A stretch of 31,691 nt of DNA from Burkholderiaceae bacterium (GTDB lineage: Bacteria; Pseudomonadota; Gammaproteobacteria; Burkholderiales; Burkholderiaceae): positions 1 to 31,691 of the forward strand of contig CANBSM010000003.1 in NCBI GenBank assembly GCA_947372155.1. The letters run 5' to 3'. A program made the translations under genes and the position numbers. Shown here piece by piece: positions 12,257-20,669 of this stretch; position 1 is the first letter of the stretch, and each line of letters opens with the position of its first letter. Under the pieces are notes generated by a model. The model was not told where the DNA came from. It did not search any database and worked only from the letters and a program-made list of their open reading frames with translations.

Positions 12257-13257
12257 GCCTGAAAATAGGGCAGGAACACATATTTCATCTGCCCAAGTTT
12301 AATTCCCTGAGAATCATTCTTTTAGCTCTACTGCTATCAGTAGCAGGTCATCTCATTTTATTTTTTGGCTTACCTTTTATTTCCTTTTCTGAGCCCTTAT
12401 CAATCGCAGATGATTTGATCATTAGGACCGAACTAAAAGCTGAGACTCCAAAAAAAATTCAGATTGCAAGTTCCGTAAAGATGCCCCCCAAAAAGGCGTT
12501 ATCAAGCAATCTTTCTGATGATTCAACATCTCATAATGGAGAGCAGCAGGGCGGTGCTGCGAGCCAAGCTGGTGTTGCCTTTAAATTGCCAGAGTCAGGA
12601 AATTTTTACTACGATTCATACGTCGATGGCCAAAAGTACCAAACTGGTGAGATTGACTGGATAGTTGATGGCAATAGTTATCGCCTATACGTCAATATTC
12701 CTTATGCTTTTGTTGGCCCATTTGTCTTTGAATCACGCGGTTCTGTTGACGCTTATGGCATTGCACCTAGTATTTACTGGTCGCAACGGGGAACCAGAGC
12801 CCCACGTTACTCACGCTTTGATCGGAATGAAAAAGGGGAGGGGCAGATGTTCTTTTCCGAGAAACCCGAGTTCACCCCCGAAATATTGCCTGGAACTCAA
12901 GATCGTTTTAGCTTGATGTTTCAGCTTGCCTCATTATTAAACGGCAATAGCAAAATCGATGAAGCCGGCTCTATACGAGGGATCCCAGTGGTTGACTACA
13001 ACACGCTAGAGACCTGGAACTTTAAGAGTTATGGTGAGGCGACATCCGAGGATATTCCAAGCCTAGGCAAGTCAGTAAATCGCCATTACGCCCTAATGCA
13101 ACGTGAAAACGACCCTTATAAGCGCCAGGTTGATATCTGGCTAGCAAAAGACCTAGAGTGGCTTCCTGGTAGGATTCGTTCGTTAGAGTCTAATGGCAGG
13201 GTGCTTGAACTTGTTTTTAAGCAAAAGAATTCAATTCCAGTGACAACTAGGCAATAA
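12253..13257 (+). CDS. DUF3108 membrane-anchored envelope protein, likely CTG start
   Basis: The C-terminal two thirds look like a DUF3108 protein: the GNFYYDSYVDGQKYQTGEI core, SRGSVDAYGI, and the RYSRFDRN and RQVDIWLAKD motifs. The first in-frame conventional start, TTG at 12415, would remove an obvious membrane segment. The frame stays open upstream to a TAG at 12229. It encodes a basic start and then SLRIILLALLLSVAGHLILF, followed by a Pro/Lys-rich periplasmic linker. No ATG or GTG lies in that stretch. The best candidate is CTG at 12253, forming CTGA with the HNH stop codon, with AGAGAG seven bases upstream. From there the protein is 334 aa. The exact start remains uncertain. Confidence 0.75.
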   Translation: MSLKIGQEHIFHLPKFNSLRIILLALLLSVAGHLILFFGLPFISFSEPLSIADDLIIRTELKAETPKKIQIASSVKMPPKKALSSNLSDDSTSHNGEQQGGAASQAGVAFKLPESGNFYYDSYVDGQKYQTGEIDWIVDGNSYRLYVNIPYAFVGPFVFESRGSVDAYGIAPSIYWSQRGTRAPRYSRFDRNEKGEGQMFFSEKPEFTPEILPGTQDRFSLMFQLASLLNGNSKIDEAGSIRGIPVVDYNTLETWNFKSYGEATSEDIPSLGKSVNRHYALMQRENDPYKRQVDIWLAKDLEWLPGRIRSLESNGRVLELVFKQKNSIPVTTRQ

Positions 13258-13259
13258 AC

Positions 13260-13787
13260 CTAAAAACCTGAACCTGATTTGGGGTTTTGATTTTGGCTGT
13301 TGTTGCCTATTAGCGCCCCCATCATGGTGTATAGGGCTGCACCAGACATAGAAACAGCGAAAATCCCAGAAAAAGAGATGATGATGGGCAGAATTCTCCA
13401 TTGTTCGGAGAGTTTATAGTCTCCGTAACCTACGGTTGTATACATTTCCCCTGCAAAGTAAAACGTCTGTGGATTAGTTGGAAATACCTTTAGGGCTACA
13501 CATATGTAAGCCCACACAACAATTTCAGATAAGTGGATGGCAATTACTAGGAGGATGGCAATAAAGTACGACAGAAAGCTTGCGCCAAATATTCTTCTTC
13601 GAGTCATCACTTTGTCAATTGCATGAAATGCGCCGGCGATACCCAGAACTGCTACAGCGTGTATTGCAAGCATGAGACACGCCGAGACGAGCATGACCAA
13701 TATCTGACTGTTGCCCATGTCTGTATTGATCTCATTAAAGAGTGTTGTGAAACTAGGGAGGTCTGTATTGTGAAATAGGCTAAACAT
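13260..13787 (-). CDS. Small two-pore-helix-type (Ion_trans_2) potassium channel-like protein
   Basis: The 175-aa inner-membrane protein has helices at about residues 28-52, 72-96 and 131-159. A pore loop carries TVGYGD (118-123), the potassium selectivity filter, in the sequence GEMYTTVGYGDYKL. No RCK/TrkA-N or other regulatory domain is present; the tail is a short Asn/Ser-rich stretch. Four copies would be needed to form a pore. It lies downstream of the ankyrin gene across 73 bases and converges tightly with the DUF3108 gene, two bases separating the stop codons. Transport of K+ is inferred from the filter only. Confidence 0.82.
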   Translation of the reverse strand: MFSLFHNTDLPSFTTLFNEINTDMGNSQILVMLVSACLMLAIHAVAVLGIAGAFHAIDKVMTRRRIFGASFLSYFIAILLVIAIHLSEIVVWAYICVALKVFPTNPQTFYFAGEMYTTVGYGDYKLSEQWRILPIIISFSGIFAVSMSGAALYTMMGALIGNNSQNQNPKSGSGF

Positions 13788-13840
13788 GGTCTAGGTATGG
13801 TTGATTGGACTACAGGAATATCTTGTTTGACATAATAATG

Positions 13841-13846
13841 ATTATA
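13841..13846 (-). promoter_or_regulatory. Candidate -10 box for the channel gene
   Basis: A perfect TATAAT on the minus strand lies about 55 bases before the channel ATG, in the 73-base gap after the ankyrin gene. No good -35 hexamer is found 15-18 bases upstream, so the call is weak. Confidence 0.3.
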
Positions 13847-13860
13847 CGCAGAATGACGTG

Positions 13861-14568
13861 TTAAGGGTTCGGCTGGCGAAGACCCTTAGGCGCAACATAT
13901 GGTTGCTTATAAAGCTTTAACCAGCGTGAACTTAGCCCTTCAAATATCCATGGTTTCTCATAAATCACAGCTATATCCATCGCCGTCAAACCTTGGGAGT
14001 TTTTTAGTTGGATATCGGCTCCCTTATCAAGTAATAGCTTTATTAAAGGCTCGTTGCCGGATTGAACCGCCATCATTAGTGGCGTTGTATTGCCAGTGCT
14101 TAATGAATCTATCAGTGCTCCATTAGCAATCAAGTACTGTGCAACCTCTAATTGACCTTTAGAACAAGCGTAATGCAACGGAGTCCAGCCAATATGATCA
14201 ATACGGGCGTTTCTTTGTTGAATGAGCGATTTAACTACAGGTAAATTCCCCTCAATCGAGGCAATCATCAATGGTGTTTCACCATACTTATTGGATAAAT
14301 CTACATCTGTTAACTTATTTGAAATCAAAAGCTGAATAACGTCATCAGACTTATCTTTGATGGCTAAAACCAGCATTGGCTCACCCTTGGGGTCCGTTGT
14401 ATTTGGGCCGACACCTTTAGATAATAGTGATTTAACGGTAGATACATCGTTAAATTTAGCGGCTTTAGCAAAATCAGCAATTTGCTCATCTGTTTGAGCT
14501 GAAACAAAACCACTAAAGCTCATAAATATAGCCAAAGCGCCAAGAATAATATTAAAGTTATTTCTCAT
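13861..14568 (-). CDS. Secreted ankyrin-repeat protein
   Basis: The 235-aa precursor has a Sec signal peptide (residues 1-24, cleavage after VSA). About five ankyrin repeats follow, at roughly 30-60, 63-92, 96-125, 128-158 and 161-192, with a partial sixth. The clearest are GWTPLHYACSKGQLEVAQYLIANGA-like (127-151) and TTPLMMAVQSGNEPLIKLLLDKGAD-like (161-185). It is probably a periplasmic protein-binding scaffold; the partner is unknown. Its ATG overlaps the tatD stop codon by one base (TAATG), so its translation is likely coupled to tatD at the end of the mltG-tmk-holB-tatD operon. Confidence 0.9.
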   Translation of the reverse strand: MRNNFNIILGALAIFMSFSGFVSAQTDEQIADFAKAAKFNDVSTVKSLLSKGVGPNTTDPKGEPMLVLAIKDKSDDVIQLLISNKLTDVDLSNKYGETPLMIASIEGNLPVVKSLIQQRNARIDHIGWTPLHYACSKGQLEVAQYLIANGALIDSLSTGNTTPLMMAVQSGNEPLIKLLLDKGADIQLKNSQGLTAMDIAVIYEKPWIFEGLSSRWLKLYKQPYVAPKGLRQPNP

Positions 14569-15356
14569 TAATATTTTCTATCTATATGAAAACATTCATA
14601 AAAATTATCTGAAGTTTGGGATGCCAATGTTTCAATTGAAATGCCTTTAAGGCTGGCGATAAATTCACCAACTTTTGCCACCCATGCTGGTTCATTAGTC
14701 TTGCCGCGATAAGGAATTGGCGCTAAATAAGGTGAATCCGTCTCAATCAGCATGCGATCCAGTGGCACCTGCTTGCAGGTTTCTTGAAGCTCTTTAGCGC
14801 TTTTAAAGGTGACAATTCCTGAAAAGGAGATAAAAAATCCCATCTCAATAGCTGCTTTGGCTACTTCATAGGACTCGGTGAAGCAGTGCATCACCCCGCC
14901 AATTCGATGTGCGCCCTCCTCCTTGAGGATTTTTATTGTGTCCTCAGAGGCAGAGCGTGTATGAATGATCAGAGGCTTATTTGTGGCAAGTGAGGCTCTG
15001 ATATGTGTTCTAAAGCGTTCTCGTTGCCATTCCATGGATTCGTAGCTACGTTCACCCATGCGGTAGTAATCAAGCCCCGTCTCACCTATGGCAACAATTT
15101 TGGGGTGCTTTAAGGCGGTTTCTACCAAAAATTCAAGCGTAGGTTCAGGAGTGTCTTCGTAGTCAGGATGAACGCCTACAGACGCAAAGAGATTGGGATG
15201 ATCCTGTGCTAATTTCAGTACATTTGGAAAGTCAGGCAAATCAACCGATACACACAAGGCATGGCTTACTTTGGCAGACTGCATATTGCCCAATACCTCC
15301 GGTAGTCGGGACTGAAATTCGGGAAAGTCGAGATGGCAATGGGAGTCTATGAACAT
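14568..15356 (-). CDS. tatD: TatD family metal-dependent deoxyribonuclease
   Basis: This TIM-barrel metal-dependent hydrolase is related to TatD/YcfH, which acts as a 3'-5' exonuclease in DNA repair and turnover. All ligands are visible: His6 and His8 in DSHCHLD, Glu92 in IGETGLDYY, His132 in IIHTRSA, His157 in MHCFTES and Asp207 in ETDSPYLAP. The 262-aa length is normal. It follows holB by 31 bases, as in the E. coli yceG-tmk-holB-ycfH operon, which suggests YcfH orthology. It is coupled by TAATG to the ankyrin gene. Confidence 0.94.
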   Translation of the reverse strand: MFIDSHCHLDFPEFQSRLPEVLGNMQSAKVSHALCVSVDLPDFPNVLKLAQDHPNLFASVGVHPDYEDTPEPTLEFLVETALKHPKIVAIGETGLDYYRMGERSYESMEWQRERFRTHIRASLATNKPLIIHTRSASEDTIKILKEEGAHRIGGVMHCFTESYEVAKAAIEMGFFISFSGIVTFKSAKELQETCKQVPLDRMLIETDSPYLAPIPYRGKTNEPAWVAKVGEFIASLKGISIETLASQTSDNFYECFHIDRKY

Positions 15357-15387
15357 GACTCTTTATTTTAGACTGCCCGAGCTATTT

Positions 15388-16509
15388 TTATACCCCAAAA
15401 ATCTGCTGATATTGAGAAAGCAGCGCTTCTAGTTGGATTCTGTTGGCTAAAGGATGATTTTCATGGCGACGCGCTTGAACAAGGGACTTCCAAAATTGGA
15501 GCAATCTCGGCATATTTACCGTTCGAGATAAACCCTGGAGAGTGGCTAAGTGTTTGGGGTAATAGCGAGGATGACCGCCTTGAGTGACAGACTGCAAATC
15601 GGAAGCCCAGCGCTGCATAGTGGCCAACAGAAATCCATATTGGGCCTTATGGGTTTTCTCTGCAGTGTCTAGCCAATTCATTCTGACCCCCTGGGACATA
15701 GATTGCAGTAAATAGCGTGATGCTTGTATGGATATCGTTAGTTCGTCCTTGTCATCTTTGTTATGTCTTGCAATCAGAGAATCAAGAACTGAAAAGGGCG
15801 CCCCGCCCTGCTCATCATAAATAGTCTCTACATCTGCATCATTAACCTTTAGACCACTAACCCTTTTCAACTGGTCTTTGAGCCAACTTAATCCTTGTTC
15901 GCGCTCTGGGCGAGGGGCAGTCAATAGGCGGCAGCGAGATCGTATTGTGGGTAGCACTCGATCGACTCGATCAGCAAGCAATATGAAAATAGTATTAGCT
16001 GGAGGCTCTTCTAGGGACTTTAATAAGGTATTGGCGGAATCTGAGCGCAGCATCTCTAATGGGTAAATCAGTATGACGCGATTTCCACCGCGATGCGAGC
16101 CAATAGATAAATTCTCTATTGCGTGACGCGTCTCCTCAATAGAGATATTTTTCTTTTCCTTCTTTTCGCTTGCTTCACCATCATCCTCGCGCGAAGCTTT
16201 TCCTCTTTTGGGTGACTCATCTGCATCGTAGTCAGCATGAGGCAACAGTTTTCGATGTGTTTCAGGGACCAGTGCAATGAAGTCAGGATGATTGCCGGTA
16301 TCAAACCAGTGACAAGCCTCGCATTGATTGCATGGCTTTATCGCTGAGCTAGCATTTTCACAGAGTAGAGCCTTGGCAAGCTCAACGGAAAAAGCAAATT
16401 TCCCAATCCCAGACTGGCCGTGCAACAAAATAGCGTTGGGAAAGTTGGCAAAGTCCAACCCCTTCCATAGGGGCTCAAGCCATGGAGCTATCTGACTTTC
16501 CTGATTCAC
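15388..16509 (-). CDS. holB: DNA polymerase III subunit delta'
   Basis: HolB is the delta' subunit of the clamp-loader complex that loads the beta clamp on primed DNA. The start is GTG directly abutting the tmk stop codon TAA. The P-loop-like GQSGIGK is at residues 31-37. The zinc cysteines are Cys50, Cys60, Cys63 and Cys66, close to the E. coli positions. SRCRLL provides the arginine-finger SRC motif. The protein is 373 aa against about 334 in E. coli. The extra length is largely an acidic/lysine-rich linker at about residues 89-122, between the zinc module and the next helix. Confidence 0.94.
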   Translation of the reverse strand: MNQESQIAPWLEPLWKGLDFANFPNAILLHGQSGIGKFAFSVELAKALLCENASSAIKPCNQCEACHWFDTGNHPDFIALVPETHRKLLPHADYDADESPKRGKASREDDGEASEKKEKKNISIEETRHAIENLSIGSHRGGNRVILIYPLEMLRSDSANTLLKSLEEPPANTIFILLADRVDRVLPTIRSRCRLLTAPRPEREQGLSWLKDQLKRVSGLKVNDADVETIYDEQGGAPFSVLDSLIARHNKDDKDELTISIQASRYLLQSMSQGVRMNWLDTAEKTHKAQYGFLLATMQRWASDLQSVTQGGHPRYYPKHLATLQGLSRTVNMPRLLQFWKSLVQARRHENHPLANRIQLEALLSQYQQIFGV

Positions 16510-17148
16510 TTATAGCGCAATCTGAATTAATTTCAAACCATCCCAAATAGCTTCAGGAGTTTTGGTGGCATCTACTAAATGAAAGCGTTTCGAGTCAGCT
16601 TTAGCTCGACGCAGATATTCTTGTCGAACCCTTTCGAAGAAATCTAAATCCATCTTTTCAAATTTATCTGGTGCGCGCACTTTTGATCGTCGTGATTCCG
16701 CTATCTCGCCAGGTAAATCAAATAGGATTGTTAGGTTGGGTTGTAGGAGTGAGCCATCAGGGAGCCCCTGAACCCAACGCTCTAGATCATTTAATTTATC
16801 TAAGCTTAATCCGCGACCCCCGCCTTGATAGGCAAAGCTGGCATCAGTAAAACGATCGGAGATCACAATTTTTCCCATTGCAAGGGCTGGGGCAATCACC
16901 TGAGCAATATGTTCGCGCCGTGCAGCAAACATTAAAAGCGCTTCGGTTTCTAGGTTCATTGGCGCCTCTAAGAGTAGATTGCGCAGTTGTTCGCCAAGAG
17001 CAGTTCCACCAGGCTCTCGAGTCATGACGACTTCTTTCTCAGGGTAACGCTCTTGCATCAGGCTGCGGAATGAATCCACATGTGTACTTTTGCCAGCGCC
17101 ATCGATACCTTCGAAGCTAATGAAATAACCAGTTTTTAATGATGTCAT
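16510..17148 (-). CDS. tmk: Thymidylate kinase
   Basis: Tmk phosphorylates dTMP to dTDP with ATP, feeding DNA synthesis. The 212-aa protein has the P-loop [10 protein letters not shown] (13-22), [14 protein letters not shown] with the substrate-binding arginine, and [17 protein letters not shown], the DR(Y/F) motif and LID approach. Neighbours are mltG upstream (12-base gap) and holB downstream with no gap at all (TAA followed by GTG), so translational coupling to holB is likely. Confidence 0.96.
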   Translation of the reverse strand: MTSLKTGYFISFEGIDGAGKSTHVDSFRSLMQERYPEKEVVMTREPGGTALGEQLRNLLLEAPMNLETEALLMFAARREHIAQVIAPALAMGKIVISDRFTDASFAYQGGGRGLSLDKLNDLERWVQGLPDGSLLQPNLTILFDLPGEIAESRRSKVRAPDKFEKMDLDFFERVRQEYLRRAKADSKRFHLVDATKTPEAIWDGLKLIQIAL

Positions 17149-17160
17149 ATTGAAATGAAT

Positions 17161-18255
17161 TTAGTTGGCGTTATTTTTAGGCGTAGTCTTGCGTTGATAT
17201 TGATCCACTGCTATCTCATGCTCTCTTAGGCTTTTAGAAAAATGACTGCTACCATCACCTTTAGCCACAAAGAATAATGCATTGTTTTTGGCAGGATGGG
17301 CGGCTGCCAAAATGGATTCTTTGCTGGGCATTGCTATGGGGGTGGGAGGTAAGCCTTTATGCATGTAGGTATTGTAGGCAGTGTCTTTGCGCAAATCCGC
17401 TTTTCGTAAATTACCATCAAATTTGGGACCAATTCCATAGATAACCGTAGGGTCGGTCTGAAGTGGCATTCCTAAATTGAGCCGGTTAACAAAGACAGCA
17501 GACACCATCTCTCGATCGCTGGCCCGCCCCGTCTCTTTTTCAACAATTGAAGCCAAGATTAATAATTCGTAAGGCGTTTTAAAGGGTAGCCCCGCCTCTT
17601 TTTGATCCCATATTAGAGCGAGTTGCTTTTGCATGCCCTGAGCAGCCTTGCGGTAAATATTGATATCAGGTTCGTCTGGATCAAATATATAGGTATCCGG
17701 TAGAAAAATTCCCTCATCGCTGGGGTAGCTCAGATTCAGGCTCTGAAGCAACTCTTTGTTGCTCATACCCTTGGTTTGATGTATCAAGCTTAAATGGGCA
17801 TCCACAATGCTACGTAGCTGCCAGATAGTCATTCCTGGAATAATGGCTATGCTTTCTCTCACTCTGTCGCCGCGAGCAATTTGAAGAAGAATCTTCCCAA
17901 GACTTCCGCTAGTTGGCAGCAAATAAGTCCCTGGCTTTAGTTTTGAGCCGACGAATAAAATTCTTGCGCCAACTTGCAAGGCAATGGCATTGATTAATAA
18001 GCCCTGTTCGCTCAATTGGTTGGCAATGCTAGATAAGCTTGATTGAGGATTAATCTTCACTTTAAAGAAAGTTGCATTTTCAGTATTGGACTTATTGGGA
18101 ACGACAGGTATTAAAAAAATGCCCCCATAAACTAGGCCCACAAAGGCTGCAATAAGGGCTAGCCAATACTTCAGACCTCCATCCTTAGGCTTTTTCTTAT
18201 TAAAAAGAGACCTACTCTGAATTTTTCTGCTCATCAGGCTATGATAAAAGCTCAT
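17161..18255 (-). CDS. mltG: Endolytic murein transglycosylase MltG
   Basis: MltG is an inner-membrane lytic transglycosylase that cuts nascent glycan strands. I start it at MSFYHSLMSRK (364 aa), because GGAG lies eight bases upstream and an ATG at 18360 would add 35 residues buried inside ygfZ. Another possible start is 18234. One membrane helix (about residues 30-50) follows a basic cytosolic tail. The YceG catalytic region has ASIVEKETG with the conserved glutamates (about 239 and 241), then LQTDPTVIYGIG and GLPPTPIAMPS. It heads the mltG-tmk-holB-tatD operon. Its start codon overlaps that of divergent ygfZ in the same CATG. Confidence 0.93.
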   Translation of the reverse strand: MSFYHSLMSRKIQSRSLFNKKKPKDGGLKYWLALIAAFVGLVYGGIFLIPVVPNKSNTENATFFKVKINPQSSLSSIANQLSEQGLLINAIALQVGARILFVGSKLKPGTYLLPTSGSLGKILLQIARGDRVRESIAIIPGMTIWQLRSIVDAHLSLIHQTKGMSNKELLQSLNLSYPSDEGIFLPDTYIFDPDEPDINIYRKAAQGMQKQLALIWDQKEAGLPFKTPYELLILASIVEKETGRASDREMVSAVFVNRLNLGMPLQTDPTVIYGIGPKFDGNLRKADLRKDTAYNTYMHKGLPPTPIAMPSKESILAAAHPAKNNALFFVAKGDGSSHFSKSLREHEIAVDQYQRKTTPKNNAN

Positions 18256-19261
18256 GACAAATACTCCGCAAATTTTGCAAAACTGGCTAAATAACCCCTC
18301 CACCCTGCCGTGCCATTTGCCACAGTGGGGAATAATCCTGGTTGAGGGACCGGATGCCACAAGCTTTTTACAAAATCAACTAACGAATTCTGTGCTGGGG
18401 CTGAAGCCGAGCATGCCAGGACAGATCGCCCAAAATTATTCCGCCGTCCGTTTAGTGGGTTACTGCACCCCAAAGGGTAGGCTTTTGGCAAGTGCCTGGG
18501 TTGGACTATTTCCAGGAGGCGCAGGAGCTGATGACCGCTACGCTTTATTCATATCAAAAGATATTGCTGCTAGTGTTGCCAAACGTTTATCAATGTTTGT
18601 TTTACGTTCAAAAGTAAAAGTAACCGATCTGTCTGAAGGTATGGATATCTATGGGCTTTACGGATTACATGAACAGATTGCAGGTTTTAAGTGTGGTGCT
18701 AATTGCATTGCCTTACGCATGCCAGATGTCTTGGTGGGGGATCAATCTATTGCGCGCCTACTCTTAGCGCACCCCAAAGACAGTCCGCTGAGCGCGCAAA
18801 GCAGTGATGCAGCAGTTGGCGCTTGGGATGAGCTTGAGGTTTTAAGCGCGATTCCGCGCATCGTTCAAGCTACTCAGGAGCAGTTTGTGCCGCAAATGAT
18901 TAATTTTGAATCGGTAGCTGGGGTTGATTTTAAAAAAGGATGCTATCCAGGCCAAGAGATAGTTGCAAGGAGTCAATACCGAGGTGCTATTAAGCGTCGG
19001 TTGCAGCTTGCCCATCTCAATTGTGCAGCAATTGATTTGAGACTAGTTTCTCCAGGGGTCGAACTTTTTAACTCCGATGATCCAGGCCAACCAGCGGGAA
19101 TGGTGGTGTTATCTGCACGAAACCCAAGTGATCCAGGCCGGATTGATCTGCAAATTGAATGCAAGCTAGAGGCGCTTGAAAAAGGAGAAATTCATCTTGG
19201 AAGCGCTGATGGTCCTGTGTTAAAAATAGGTGCATTGCCTTATCCTTTGATTGAAATTTAA
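18254..19261 (+). CDS. ygfZ: Folate-binding YgfZ/GcvT-like protein for Fe-S cluster maintenance
   Basis: YgfZ is a tetrahydrofolate-binding protein related to GcvT (COG0354) that helps make or repair certain Fe-S enzymes. The 335-aa protein has the family start with EGPDATSFLQNQLTNSV (31-47). It also has the diagnostic KGCYPGQEIVAR, with the conserved Cys230. The ATG at 18254 shares bases with the mltG start on the other strand, leaving no intergenic promoter space. The next gene, the TANGO2-like gene, begins nine bases after the stop. Confidence 0.92.
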   Translation: MTNTPQILQNWLNNPSTLPCHLPQWGIILVEGPDATSFLQNQLTNSVLGLKPSMPGQIAQNYSAVRLVGYCTPKGRLLASAWVGLFPGGAGADDRYALFISKDIAASVAKRLSMFVLRSKVKVTDLSEGMDIYGLYGLHEQIAGFKCGANCIALRMPDVLVGDQSIARLLLAHPKDSPLSAQSSDAAVGAWDELEVLSAIPRIVQATQEQFVPQMINFESVAGVDFKKGCYPGQEIVARSQYRGAIKRRLQLAHLNCAAIDLRLVSPGVELFNSDDPGQPAGMVVLSARNPSDPGRIDLQIECKLEALEKGEIHLGSADGPVLKIGALPYPLIEI

Positions 19262-19270
19262 TTAACCCTT

Positions 19271-20128
19271 ATGTGCCTGATTCTTTTTGCCTGGAATTCT
19301 CATCCAGACTACTCGCTGGTAGTTGCTGCGAACCGTGACGAGTTTTATGAGCGCAATACCGAGGGTGTTGCATGGTGGCAAGAGCATCCTCAAGTCCTGG
19401 CGGGCAGAGATCGAGCTGATGTTCTTGGCAGTCCTGGCACTTGGCTTGGATTTACCAAAACTGGAAAATTCGCAGCGCTAACGAACGTACGAGCACCAAG
19501 TGAAAAAAATCCTGATTCCAGAACGCGTGGCGAACTGTCATTAATGTATCTGACTGGTGAAGATAGGCCCGCCGAATTTATTCAAGATAACGCCAAACGT
19601 TTTCAACAATACAATGGCTTTAATCTCTTGATGGCCGATCTGAGCAATCCTGAAAATGCTGAAATGCACTGGGTCAGCAACCGCATGATGCTGGGTCAAA
19701 GCGTCCGTCCCCGCAAAGTCTTTCCACAAAAAGCTCTAGAGCCAGGTGTATACGGGCTATCTAATGCAATGCTAGACACGCCATGGCCCAAGGTAAATCA
19801 TCGTATCGCTGCATTTGCTCAAGCATTAGCGATGGATCAGGGTCAACTGAAGAATGCCGATCAGTACTTAAAACTATTGGCTGACAGTCATCATGCTAGT
19901 GACAATGAGCTTCCGAATACCGGTGTAAGCAAGGAATGGGAGAAGGCGCTCTCCCCTGCTTTTATTAAAACCCCCGCCTACGGAACGCGATCAAGTACTG
20001 TACTGAGGGTGCGTAAGGATGGCCAGTTCGAACTTGTGGAACGTCGATTCGATGCCTCCGGAACCGTTGGTCATGATGTAGTTACTGGAGCCCTTAGTTC
20101 GGCGTCCGGCTCTAATTTATCCGTTTAG
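19271..20128 (+). CDS. NRDE family protein (TANGO2-like)
   Basis: The 285-aa protein begins MCLILFAWNSHPDYSLVVAA and has NRDEFYER directly after (NRDE at residues 21-24), the defining motif of the NRDE/TANGO2 family. The Cys2 exposed after methionine removal is an Ntn-hydrolase-like feature. TANGO2 relatives have been linked to haem handling and lipid metabolism in eukaryotes; the bacterial role is not settled. Other conserved parts are LGFTKTGKFAALTNVRAP and YGLSNAMLDTPWPKV. It follows ygfZ closely and ends two bases before the convergent thioesterase stop. Confidence 0.9.
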   Translation: MCLILFAWNSHPDYSLVVAANRDEFYERNTEGVAWWQEHPQVLAGRDRADVLGSPGTWLGFTKTGKFAALTNVRAPSEKNPDSRTRGELSLMYLTGEDRPAEFIQDNAKRFQQYNGFNLLMADLSNPENAEMHWVSNRMMLGQSVRPRKVFPQKALEPGVYGLSNAMLDTPWPKVNHRIAAFAQALAMDQGQLKNADQYLKLLADSHHASDNELPNTGVSKEWEKALSPAFIKTPAYGTRSSTVLRVRKDGQFELVERRFDASGTVGHDVVTGALSSASGSNLSV

Positions 20129-20130
20129 GA

Positions 20131-20613
20131 TCAAGCGGTCCGACCATCGTCGTTAACTACCCGTTCACCATCGGCGTTACGCGTCGCTAAGCGCTTGAGA
20201 TATTTGAATGTGCCTGTAGACATGCAGCAAACTTCACCTTGATCGTTATATAACTTGGCTTCACAAAAGGCCATTGTTGCGGTTCTTCGAACAGTGTCTG
20301 CTTTAACTCTCAGCACGCCTGTTGCAGCTTGCATAAAATTATTTTTCATTTCAATGGTGACAACGCTACGGTCGCCTGGATCACCAGATCGGGCCGCTAC
20401 AGCCATGGCCACGTCCATCAGCGTTAATAAAACACCTCCGTGCGCAACCTCCCAAGTGTTGTTATGTTCAGGCTTAAGTGCCAGCAAAATCTCACCTTTG
20501 CCCATCTCAGCGCTCAAACATCGAACACCCAGAAGCTTTAAGAATGGAACGTTCAGTTCTTCGCCTAAATTGGCTAATTGGGTCTGGGGATTGATTTGGA
20601 CTTGTTTATTCAT
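20131..20613 (-). CDS. PaaI-type hotdog-fold acyl-CoA thioesterase
   Basis: This is a 160-aa hotdog-fold protein of the PaaI/4HBT group that hydrolyses CoA thioesters. HGGVLLTLMDVAM (about residues 59-71) provides the HGG turn and the aspartate of the active site, with the preceding Asn-rich NNTWEVA. DRSVVTIEMKNNFMQAATG follows as the next strand. I chose MNKQVQINP as the start; an ATG at 20637 would add eight residues. Neither has a good Shine-Dalgarno sequence. The substrate is unknown. It diverges from selO. Confidence 0.85.
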   Translation of the reverse strand: MNKQVQINPQTQLANLGEELNVPFLKLLGVRCLSAEMGKGEILLALKPEHNNTWEVAHGGVLLTLMDVAMAVAARSGDPGDRSVVTIEMKNNFMQAATGVLRVKADTVRRTATMAFCEAKLYNDQGEVCCMSTGTFKYLKRLATRNADGERVVNDDGRTA

Positions 20614-20669
20614 GCTTCTAATTTTAGAGCCATGCACACGATTTAGGAAATCCTCCTAGAATAGGGCTC

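Noticed and set aside
13826..13860. Plus-strand promoter with TTGACA in the gap before the ankyrin gene
   Set aside because: No -10 box at the right distance and no plus-strand gene follows; it would only make antisense RNA.
18256..18360. mltG extension to an upstream ATG at 18360
   Set aside because: It would add 35 residues lying inside ygfZ in the opposite frame; they do not look like an MltG N-terminus, and GGAG upstream of 18255 supports the shorter form.
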